A program made the position numbers and the translations under genes. A DNA stretch of 64,000 nucleotides from Eurosta solidaginis (Eukaryota > Arthropoda > Insecta > Diptera > Tephritidae): the NCBI RefSeq assembly GCF_040869045.1, contig NC_090322.1:174234672-174298671 (forward strand), in the 5' to 3' direction. The notes below the pieces were generated by a model. That model was not told the origin of the DNA. It worked only from the letters and a program-made list of their open reading frames with translations, and did no database searches. Shown here piece after piece: positions 18,397 to 30,300 of this stretch (positions are counted from its first letter, which is position 1; the number at the start of each line of letters is the position of its first letter).

Positions 18397-21300
18397 CTGA
18401 AGAAACAAAAAATATATTCATGTTATTTAGCAAAATATTATTTCAGATGACTGTTTTCAATTTTCTCGCATTAGCCAGAACAGGTTGATACTAGTTTTTC
18501 AATTACAGCTACCACAATAATAATAAATAAAAATAAAATAAAAAAATTGTAAGCACTTCCTTTATATAAATGGACAAAAATCAGCGGAAAATGTCTCCTT
18601 ATATAAAGACATATTTTTGCTAAACTTTGATTTTTAAATTTTGACATAGAAATTGCAAAAATATTTATGAGAAGTAAAAATATAAAAGGGGAGCGCACAT
18701 TACTAGGATTGGAAAGTTGGCAGCAAAGGAGATATTATTAGTCAATCAATTGCGCTCCACATTTATATTTTTACTTCTCATAAATATTTTGGCAATCTCT
18801 ATATAAGGAGACATTTTTCACTGATTTTGGTCCATTTATATAAACGAAGGGCTTAAAATTTTTTTATTTTATTTTCGCCTTTTCTTACATTTTCTCCGTG
18901 TCTTAAACTATCTGTTAAATTTTACGCTTGTAGCTCAATGAGAACTTACATAAAAATCAATCCCAAAATTCCCTCCGTTCCGTTTGATTTTTCTAAATAT
19001 CTCAGTCCGTGCGCCCTCTAGCGAAACTTTATGTATTTTGTCATCGGCTGCCATCGACCTCTCAATTTAGCCTCTAGCTCATCGAGAAGTTACTTAAAAC
19101 CCGGTTTAAAATTTCCAAATTATTATCTATTTTTTCGATCCGTGCGCCACCTAACGGAGTTTTGTTCTCCTTTTGTTCCTTTGTCACGGTGTCTTAACCT
19201 GTCTCGGAGGTTTCACGTTTGTAGCTCAATGAGAGGTTACTTTAAATCGGTCTCAAAACACCAAATTTCCAAATTCTTATCTAAATATGTCGATTAGTGC
19301 GCCACCTAACGGATTTATTTTCTCCTTCTCTTACATTTTCTCGGCGTCTTATCCTATCTGTGAAGTTTTGCAGTTGTAGCTCCATGAGAATTCCCAAAAT
19401 TCCCTCCATTTCGTACGATTTTTTTAAATATCTTATCCCGTGCGCCCCATAGCGAATCTTTTTTTATCGCGTTATCGGCTGTCATCGGCTGCCATCGGCC
19501 TGAAGTTTGAAATTTCAAGTCTCTAGCTCATCGAGAAGTTACTTAAAAGCTGGCTTGAACATTTTCAAATTCTTATCTAATTATTTCGATCCGTGCGCCA
19601 CCTAACGGATATTTTCCCCCCTTTTGTAGCATTGTCGCGGTATTCTAACCTATATGTAAAGTTTCACGTTTGTAGCTCAATCTCGATCAAGCTGGACTTG
19701 GGGAGAGGTCAAGAGTGGCCCTAGGCGGATCTCAGCAACTTTTGTAGCGTTTTAGTAGAATTATGTTTTGATGGCGAAATGCAGGGAGATGAGGGAGAGG
19801 GTTGCTTGTGGTTCGCACAAGTCATGAAGTCATACTTACCAAATTCACATAAGACTGATAGCTGGCATAACGCACTACGGACGAGTGGTACAACTCCACA
19901 AGTCCATTGGAAAGATAAGCACAATAGGTGAGACGACTGATAGGAACAAAAATGCGGCTACTCAACACCTTTTGTAACCAACCGGCATGACCTGTTGTAG
20001 CGGCCAACACCAGCCATGCCACGGACAAATTCCAACCGATTTTATGAAAGCCAGCATAGAGAACGCTATCAAGAGTCGAAAATGAACTTGTATAGAATAG
20101 ATATATCGAGAACATGGAGGCAACGCCAATTACAACTGATAGCAACCAAGTGAGGCGTACAAGCACTTTTGGCAGTTTTGTGCTGAAATTGAAACAAAAA
20201 ATGGAGATTCAAATTTATAAAATGTTTCCTTTATTGAAAGTATGTAAATGACACTAAGTTTTGTAATATTTACCTTTTCTCTTGCATCAGATGTGCCAGA
20301 AAACCAGTCAACAAACCAATAAAGTAGGCCGAGGCGCGCATGTGTGTCTTTATGTAATAGCCAATGTAATATTTATTGCTGGGCAAATCAATTAATTCGC
20401 TAAGAAGTGTGCGAAGAACAAATTCTCGATGTTAACAAAGAAATACTAAAATTAGGAAGATTTTAATTACTCACTCAGCATAAACCAGTAAAGTTGGATC
20501 CAAATTTCGCACAAAGGTCACCACGAAGGGTATACTTATAGTACAAACAACAGCAACAATCAGCAAAGGTTTTCCATATTTTCGTACTTTGTAAAGAAAA
20601 TAAATGAAGATTGGTGCAATAAAGAATAACTGTGTATCCACGGATAAGTACCATGACTGGAACATGCACTGCGAAGAGAGACAAAAGGAGATTTATGATT
20701 AACTGAAAGAAATGGTGCTAGTAAAATCAAGAAATCGGTTCTGTTGTTCTTGACTTAACGAAAATTCGGTGAAATTGATCGAATTATGGTTAATTCGACC
20801 GAGTTTTTTGTCAAGCGAACAATTTAGTTTAGTCATTTCAACAGAAGAGAATTTGTCGCGCTTAAGTTAACAAAATTCTGTAGAATTGACAGATTCCTAA
20901 TCAATCTAACTGATTTTTCTGATAACACAACTGATCTCACTGGTCATTTCAACAGCGAACAACAGTCAATGCATGAGCAAATTTCAAAGAGAACTTTACG
21001 CTCACTGCGCTCTCTACTTTGTACTTATGACAATGGTGCCACTTGTTAAAAAAAAAAAAACACCAAAATAAGAAAACCACCAAATCGAAAAAAAACACAC
21101 AAATTGGGAAAACAACAAAAAAATAGTTATTCAGTTATCAATACAAAACGAAAAACCCCCTTTTTTGAATTTACTGTGCATAACACTGGAAATTATGCGA
21201 TACCGGGACCCTATTTATTGGGTAAAATTTTGCAACTTCTCCTCCAACCGAAATACAAAATTGCGCCCTCTTGTTGCAAAAGTTTTGTTTGAACGAGCAG

Positions 21301-24300
21301 GATTTTTCCAAAGTTAGTAACATTTTGTTCAAGTTTTTATGAATTTTCACTCACGCGAACGAATCTAATAAGATAATAAAAACATCCTTTTTTAATGTTG
21401 ATGTTTCCGACAGCATAAAAGTTTGAGTTGTTTTGGAATCGTTTCAAAATAAATTGTTACGAGAATTAAACTTCCCGAATTACTTGTAAAGTAACTCCAG
21501 TGGTGAAGTACCTTCCCGCGATTTGATTCTTTACTTTTCTTTAACTTACAAGTTCTGTATTTAAGATGTTATGTCAAACATTTATACTACAAGTTTTGTT
21601 CGAAACAATCACGTGTGGCAACTCTACATGCGAGAGAAGAAATTGAGAATAATCTGCAACTGAAAGAATTGAGAATTAGTTTTGTGACTACTACGAATTT
21701 CAAATCTATAAATTAAATAAATTATAAAAAGTAAAATTTGGTGAAAGTGCGTTTAATAAAACGAAGTAATAAAGTGTACATATAATGTTCAATGTCTGCC
21801 AGCATATTTGATGTACGCCCAATTGAAGTTCGGTTAGTAAGTACATACATATGTAAGTATTTAAGAATTTTTTTTTTTTTGAATTGAGTGCTAAACGACT
21901 TTTATATCACAACATATAAATTAAAAACAAAATCTTTTAGTCGTTTAAATTATGTTTTTATTCAATACATATGTTTCGACACGCGCGTGGTGTCATCATC
22001 AGTTGTAGTTTTCAACTAAACATTGTCATAGGAGATAATCATAAAAATCTAACAAAAACGAAGTCAATAATTAAAAAGTTAATATAATGCAAACACAATG
22101 CACTTACAAATCAAACACAATTGAATAAGAAATACAGTAAAAGAGTAAAAATAAATGACTTGGTAAGTATACCAACAATAAACAGAAACAAACGAAGTTT
22201 ACTGAACCGCTGAGAACAAACTTGAGTACAGTGGGCCAGTATCGCGATTTATGAAAACATTTTTATTTACGTAGATGTGAAGGGATTCTAAAATGTTTAA
22301 TCTGTTCACACTGGATTCAGATTTTATGATTTGGCAGTCGCTTTCACTTATCGAGTGTTCATTCGGCAATTCTACTTCTAGGATCGATATTTTCAATATA
22401 TTTTAAGTTTTCATTTAACCTGAAAGGAACACTTAAAATATATTGCAAATATCGATCCTAGAAGTGGAATTGCCGAATGAACACTCGATAAGTGAAAGCG
22501 ACTTCCAAATCATAAAATCCGAATCCAGTGTGAACAGATTAAACATTTTAGAATACCTTCACATCTAAGTAAATAAAAATGTTTGCGTAAATCGCGATAC
22601 TGGCCCACTGTGTTCAAGTTTGTTCTCAGCGGTTCAGTAAACTTCGTTTGTTTCTGTTTATTGTTGGTATACTTACCAAGTCATTTATTGTTTACTCTTT
22701 TTCTGTATTTCTTATTCAATTGTATTTGATTTGTAAGTGCATTGTGTTTGCATTATATTAACTTTTTAATGATTGACTTCGTTTTTGTTAGATTCTTTAT
22801 GATTATCTCCTATGACAATGTTTAGTTGAAAACTACAACTGATGAGGACACCACGCGCGTGTCGAAACATATGTATTGAATAAAAGCATAATTTAAACGA
22901 CTTAAAGGTTTTGTTTTTAATTTATACTAGAAGACCCGGCAGACGTTGTCCTGCCCTAAATTTGGCCAATCTGCATACATTTTAATAAGCTTTTCCCGTC
23001 TGACTCTGCCCTCCCCCCTCTTCACTTTTTCCTTATCCTTTTATTCACACCTCCGTCCGTCTTTTTCGCTTCATCTATATCCATCTTCGTCTCATTCTAT
23101 CTCTTTCTCAATCTCCTTCTCTCTTTTCTCTTCTCTCTTCTCTGCCTGTCCCAGAAGGTGGTATGTATTTTATTCCAGTCCCAGTCCCAGTACCAGTCCC
23201 ACTCCGAGTCTCAGTCCCAGTCCTAGTCCTAATCCCAGTCCCAGTCCGTCTCTGGATAATATATTACTCTGTACTAAAACACTCAACCAAATTATATATA
23301 CACTGTTTGGGCATTCACTGGCCCACGTTTTGGCCTATATCTCGAGACCCTAGTCACCCAGGGGTATGAAAATTACCCTCTGCTAAAGCACTCATTCACA
23401 GCTTTCATTTGATATCCATATTCTATAAGCACATTCTAGGGGTACCCGGGTCCACGTTTTGGCCTATATCTCGAGACCCTAGTCACCCAGGGGTATGAAA
23501 ATTGCCCTCTAATAAAGCACTCATCAACAGCTTTCATTTGATAGCCACATTCTATACACACATTCTAGGGGTACCCAGGTCCACGTTTTGGCCTATATCT
23601 CGAGACCCGAGTCACCCAGGGGTATGAAAATTACCCTCTACTAAAGCACTCATCAACAGCTTTCATTTAATATCCATATTCTATAAACACATTCTGGGGG
23701 TACCCGGGTCCACGTTTTGGCCTATATCTCGAGACCCTAGTCACCCAGGGGTATGAAAATTACCCTCTGCTAAAGCACTCATTCACATCTTTCATTTGAT
23801 ATCAATATTCTATAAACACATTCTAGGGATACCCAGGTCCACTTTTTGGACTATAGCTCGAGACCCTAGTCACCCAGGGGTATGAAAATTACCCTCTACT
23901 GAAGCACTCATCAACAGCTTTCATTTGATATCCATATTTTATACACACATTCTAGGGGTACCCAGGTCCACGTTTTGGCCTATATCTCGAGACCCGAGTC
24001 ACCCAGGGTATGAAAATTACCCTCTACTAAAGCACTCATCAAAAGCTTTCATTTGATATCCATATTCTATAAACACACTCTAGGGGTACCCGGGTCCACG
24101 TTTTGGCCTGTATCTCGAGACCCTAGTCACCCAGTCACCTATCCCATATTTCAAGTGGGAGCAAACTACACACGGGGTGCAAAACAAATTCAAAACCGGT
24201 TCAGTAGATTAGGAGCCTATTGGCCTCAATTGTGAGACAAGTGTTTTTTATATATTAAGATGTTGTTATATGTAAGTATGTACTTATTTGTCCGATTTTT

Positions 24301-27300
24301 GTTTTAAATTCAAAGAAAATGGAAACATTTTATATCAAATGTGTACGCACATATATGTAAAATTAAACAATATGGTTAACATTTTTGAAGAAAAAGTTGA
24401 AATAGAGTTCTTGAAACCGACGTCAATGTGGTTTAACAAACGGTGCAGTGCGTTATTTTCGCTAGAGCATGTACTAACGCGTGTGAGAATATGTATGTAG
24501 CAAATAGATATGTACCAAGCATGCATTTTTATATATTCACATATTTACGTATATATATGGGGTATTCCATCCCATTTCGACCAATTTTGAACCCAACCCC
24601 TTTAGAATTGGCTGAAAGTGTTTCTTCTTTTTCTAGCTTACGAAAGACGTTTTTCAGAATTTTTTCAAATTTTTTCATCCAACTCAAAAAAAGTTATGAA
24701 TTTAAAAAAAAAACACCGTTTTTGTTTTCAAAATGCTATAACTTTTTTAAAAATTGACCGTTTGGGACCTTTTTTTTTTTAAATTTGTTTTTAAATGTAC
24801 TTTTCGGAAAAAATACAAAAAATGTTTTAAAGTTTTTTTTAATTTTTCAGTTTTTCGAGATTTTTCGAATTTCGCCATTTTTTTTTTTTCTCATAAAAAA
24901 CTTCAATCAATTCTGCAATCATCCCCACTAATCCCGGAGTGGGCCGATTTTTTTTTATATTTTTTTTTATTTAATTGAAAAAAAATTTTCAAAAATAAAA
25001 ATTTTTTTTTATCAATTTTATTTATATAACAAAAAATGTAAGAAATGATTTTTTCTTTATATATTATGGTAATCTACCATTAAAATGACTCGCTTTCGCT
25101 GTCCAGCAACTGCATTAGGCCGGTATACCATAATATATAAAGAAAAGAATAATTAAAAATCATTTTCTTACATTTTTTGTTATATAAATAAAATTGATAA
25201 AAAAAAATTTTATTTTTGAAAATTTTTGTTTCAATTAAATAAAAAAAAAAATATAAAAAAAATCGGCCCACTCCGGGATTAGTGGGGATGATTTCAGAAT
25301 TGATTGAAGTTTTTTATGAGAAAAAAAAAAATGGCGAAATTCGAAAAATCTCGAAAAACTGAAAAATTAAAAAAAAAACTTTAAATTTTTTTTTGTATTT
25401 TTTCCGAAAAGTACATTTAAAAATTTAAAATTAAAAAAAAAAACAAGATCCCAAACGGTAAATTTTTGAAAAAGTTATAGTATTTTGAAAACAAAAACGG
25501 TGTTTTTTTAAAAATTCATAACTTTTTTTGAGTTGGATGAAAAATTTCTGAAAAACGTCTTTCGTAAGCTCGAAAAAGAAGAAAAACTTTCAGCCAATTC
25601 TAAAGGGGTCGGGTTCAAAATTGAATGGGATGGAATACCCTATATACATATATGGCAACATACTTTCGTACAAATCTGTCGATGGTAATTCGGAACAAGT
25701 TTTGTTTATTTGAATTCAGATTTAAGTTATTATTATTTTAATTAATATTACTAAATATAGCAATAAAATCATTAGAAATGAAATGTGCTTACATATGTGT
25801 AATTTATACAAATAAAAAAGACTACGTAAGTTTAAATATATCTTTATCCGGCTTTTATTTTTTCCACATATATTAAAGTCATACGAAGAGAAAACTCTGT
25901 TGATGTAAAAGTTTACGCTATTAATCTAAAAAAAAACAGAAATATCTGTTATTTCAATAGATTTCACTGGTAGTGTCATTTCGACAATAAACTCTGTTAA
26001 TTTAACAGTTTGCGCTGGTTATTTCGAATGAACAAAAATCTCTGTCATTTATACGGCTTTCGCTTGTTAGCCTCATCTTAACATTAAATCTGTTAATTTA
26101 ACAGTTTGCACTAGTAATTTCAAAAGAACAGAAATCCCTTTCATATTGACAGTTTTGATTGGTATTCTTAGAGCGACAGTAATATTTGTTTATTTGACTA
26201 CTAAAACGGTCAATTAAGAATCAACGATTTGTGCGCAGTTGATTCGACCTCTTGTTTCGATGGATAAAAATTTACAGAAATTTCGGTTGAATTGACCCGT
26301 ATTTCGGTTGATTTTACCAGTCTTTTTCTTTCAGTGTAGCACCATCTACGCAGAGAAACAAAAGGTAAATCCCACAACAAAATCATTCCAAAATTTATGA
26401 ATGGGAATATAAAGTTCCGAGGGATATCCTTATGCCCTGGCATCCACATAAGATTTATCGGGCAACGCTTAACAGCTCTCAACCTCACACTGGCATAGCG
26501 AACAACCAAACATACTCAGCACGTGTGGTACTGACTATCTGGCGTGCATTTTTCATTCGCTATCATAACGAGGAGTTATTGATGAGCTGAATTCTTAACC
26601 ATTTTATACGCTAACTAGTATGAAATGGCAAACGCCACAACTCACTGCATACTTCACCTAGGTAAGTGAGGCTAAGGCCAAACTTCCAATGGTAGGCATC
26701 AAAGGGGCCCCAAGGTGAACGGGGAATACTCCCAGCGAACCCATCGGGCTCATGGATCTCCCCCCCCCCCCCCCTCACCTATGGGAAACCAACCTTTGCA
26801 CAACGTCCCACGGGGTAGAAGGGGATACGCTCCCTTTCTACCTTGAAGGACGGATGGGCACGGGTAGTTCCCCCAAGGCGCGTCAAGGACCAGTCCTGGG
26901 CTCCACTTGAGGGACATGCCAGGCCCAATACTTTTTAATACGGGTGGTATTTGTCGCGGACAGTTCACCCAGGGTTGCCGAGGATCATCTCGCTCCCCCA
27001 CTCCCTGTGTGAGGTGCCGAGCCATATGCAATGGTGGACCTTACTACACCCCTCACGGTCGCTAGGACTCTTGTCCGAGGCTCCCTGAGAGGAGTACTGG
27101 GTCTACCCAGCAACAAATACGGGTGGCGTTTGGCGCGGACAGTTCACCCAGGGTTGCCGAGGATCATCCCGCTCCCCCGCTCCCTAGGTGAGGTGCCGAG
27201 CCATATGCAACGGTGGACCTTACTACACCCCTCACGGTCGCTAGGAATCCTGTCCGAGGCTCCCTGAGAGGAGTACTGGGTACTGGGTCTACCCAGCAAC

Positions 27301-30300
27301 AAATGGGGGATGGCATGAGGCGCGGACAGTCCACTCAGGGTGGCCGAGGAGCATTTCCCTCCCCCGCCTCCTGATTGGGGTGCCGAGCCGAATGCAACGG
27401 TGGACTCCACTACCCCGCTCATGGTCGCTAGGACTCTCGTCCGAGGCTCTCTGAGAGGGGTACTGAGTCTACCCAGCACCCATGTATACAAATACATCTA
27501 GACGTTGGGTAGTATTAATAGAAACTTTATATATACTTCACCTAGGTGAAACTGCGCCCTCCTTGCCCGCCGCTGTTAAGCATTAACCGTAGGAGCACCA
27601 CCGTAATCCGCCTGAACCAATCCAAGGGAACTGCGCCCTCCTTGCAATCATTAGCCGTAGAAGCACCACCGTAATCCGCCTGAACCAATCCGAGTAAGCT
27701 TTCTCTGGGGGTAAGATACCATTTGAAGATTCTCACCACCGCGACCCGTACCGTCATTCTCGAGACCCGCTTCCGTCGCTTCTACACTATCTCTCTCTCT
27801 CTCTGGGATCAAAGACTGCCGGCATCGAAAGGCAAAAGCCGCATCGTGTGTGTGTGCGTGTTCGGAACAAAAACAACAACTACTAGTGTTATTAATTGGA
27901 AAAGGTTATTGGGACCTTCGCCTAACCCTGGAACGGCTGAGCTTACCTCAGCCGTCGACAAAACCCACCTCACAAATGGCGCCCGAGCAGACCCATCTCC
28001 GGAGAGGAAAGTGTAAAAGCAACAACAAGCAACAGCCCGCCGGGAGATAGGCCACCGAACACGCAACCACAATCAGAGGACAACACCAACCTATTGAATA
28101 CCGACAGCTTGAACTGAATATATTCGCTGAAGAAAGAGAGACTCATCGAGGAGTGCAAGAAATACCGGATATTCGTTAATGGCAGCACTGTCGCTGAGCT
28201 ACGCATAGCGCTCAGTGCCTACGTCAAGGCAAAACGAAATCGCAAGTCAACCGAAAATCTACTGAGGTTGAAGATGAAATCAAGGCAGAAGAGAATAGCG
28301 AAATTAAAACCCCCCTCGACCAAACTCCCTCCATCCATGTGACTACACCGTCTGCAGTTACAAAGGCCAATCAACGACCGTCACCACCCCGTATCGAGTT
28401 AACCGACGCCGAAGTAATGAATACGGTCCGCCGATGGGATGTCCATTTCACGGGTGGAGAAACGCTTTATGACTTTTTGGAGAGAATTGAGGAGCTGGCC
28501 GAGTGCTATAGCATTCCATTGGACAGATTGCTCCCAACGCTTCCAGAGACGTTGCGCGGAAAGGCATTGCAATGATTCCGTGTACGCAAAGCCGAGATAC
28601 TCTCGTGGGCACAGTTGCGTACAGCGGCCGAGCAATTCTTCCTACCCAGACGGCATCTACACCAACTAGAGGACGCCATACGCCAGAGGAGACAGCAGGG
28701 GCGGGAAAAGGCTAAAGATTACATTCTCGCCATGCAAACCATGATCCGACAACATCCAATTATGTCACGAGAGAACCACCCAGAACACATTTACGACGGG
28801 CTGCGCGTCGAATACCAGTTATTCGCAAAGCGTAGCGAGTTCCGAACCATTGAAGAGCTGATGGAGCTCACCGACGAATTCGAGTTGCTACAATTAGAGG
28901 CCACCAGACAGGGCAGACAAACAGCGCATTCTTTATCATTGTTGACCGAAGGATATAGCCGAGAGGAATCCTGTTGGAGATGCAAGGAACGAGGACATAT
29001 GCGCCACCAATGCCAAAAGGCCCGAAGACTATTTTGCTCCAGATGTGGTCGGGACAATGTTCTGTCCAGAGATTGCAGATGCGATAAGGCGAGCACCTTG
29101 ACCCCCGACAGCCTACGGCACGGGAAAATACCACAATCATCCATCGACGAACAGCCGCTGAATGAAAAGATGGATGGCCGTCACTACGTCAAGCTCACTA
29201 TCGAAGGGTTAAACGTCCGAGCCTTGGTGGACAGGCGCAACGCTCACCTACGTGGGTGACACTATACGCAAGCATCTGGAAGGCAAGAAAATAATATGCA
29301 CACCCAGCGTCCGGAACGTACAGCTTGCCGATAGGACGTGCGTTGTTAGTTCGTACACCTACCAAGTAACCATACTCTGTAACAATAAAGTAACCCACAT
29401 GTGAGTGTCCACCCTGCCTAATCTAGCCGAATACATGATTCTAGGCATGGACTTCATCAGGGAAAGGGGGCTCACCCTCACCTTAGATGGAAGTTTATTA
29501 CCGCCAGCCACCCCAAACCAGAACACCACAATCGCAAAACTAAGTGCCGTGACAGAAAAAAGCATTTAAGCGCAACTCAAAATGCCGAACTCGAAGTTTT
29601 TTTAAATCACCACCAACGGATATTCGGGGGAATAACTGGCCCCAGCAGGGCAGCAGAGCACGTAATCTCGCTGAAACACGATCGACCGCTAAAACAGCGA
29701 TATTACCCAAGAAACCCAGCGATGCAACAGGTGATAAATGCTGAAATGGACGAATTACTAGCCAACAAACGGATCGAACCATCAAAAAGCGCCTACAGTT
29801 CACCAATCGTCCTCGTACGCAAGAAGCAAGGCAGTTGGAGGATGTGCATCGACTATCGCTAACTCAATGCAGCCAGTATACCAGATGCGTATCCTTTACC
29901 CCAGATCGGGGCGATCTTGGACCAATTGAAAGAAGCAAAATTCATATCCACCATCGACCTGAAAAATGGGTATTGGCAAATACCTATGGCAAAAGGGTCC
30001 CGCCAGTATACCGCATTCACCGTCCCTGGCCGCGGACTTTTCGAGTGGAAGGTAATGCCCTTCGGGCTACACTCTGCTCCGGCCACCTTCCAACGAGCCC
30101 TAGACGAAATCCTTGGCCCAGAGCTCCAACCGAAGGTGTTTGCATACCTGGATGACATAATCGTTTTGGGAGACACGTTTGAAGAACACATCCACCACTT
30201 AAGGGAAGTTTTTGAACATCTACAACAAAATAACATGCAAGTAAATTTCGAAAAATGCAGTTTTATGCAACAACAACTAAATTACCTTGGACATATCATC

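Larger units (their letters stand above)
21915..22926. mobile_element. Inverted pair of Penelope-like element 3' ends
   Basis: Two arms of about 490 bp (21915-22403 and 22428-22926) are near-perfect inverse copies around a 25-bp centre. On the minus strand the left arm has an open frame (22396-22199) with INRDTGPLYSSLF near its end, which resembles the C-terminal end of the GIY-YIG endonuclease region of Penelope-like elements. Right-arm frames have a stop in the same place. Each arm carries a hammerhead-ribozyme motif, a known trait of these elements. Confidence 0.6.
20702..26335. mobile_element. DNA element with ACTGAAAGAAA ends, carrying nested insertions
   Basis: The left end reads ACTGAAAGAAATGGTGCTAG followed by TAAAATCAA; the right end is its imperfect inverse (GGTAAAATC ... 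ACTGAAAGAAA on the reverse strand). Both flanks (20702-20960, 25885-26335) hold many short inverted motifs of the type GTTAAATTAACAG and TTTCTGTT-TTTCAAC. The interior contains the Penelope pair, a Helitron and a fold-back. No transposase is seen. The ends resemble CACTG-type elements, but the superfamily is uncertain. Confidence 0.4.

Noticed and set aside
22946..23353. Ser/Pro-rich open frame
   Set aside because: It comes from pyrimidine-rich filler and the first minisatellite unit of a Helitron; no conserved block.
23300..24140. Regularly spaced repeats resembling a CRISPR array
   Set aside because: Units are head-to-tail with no unique spacers, and the genome is eukaryotic; it is a minisatellite.
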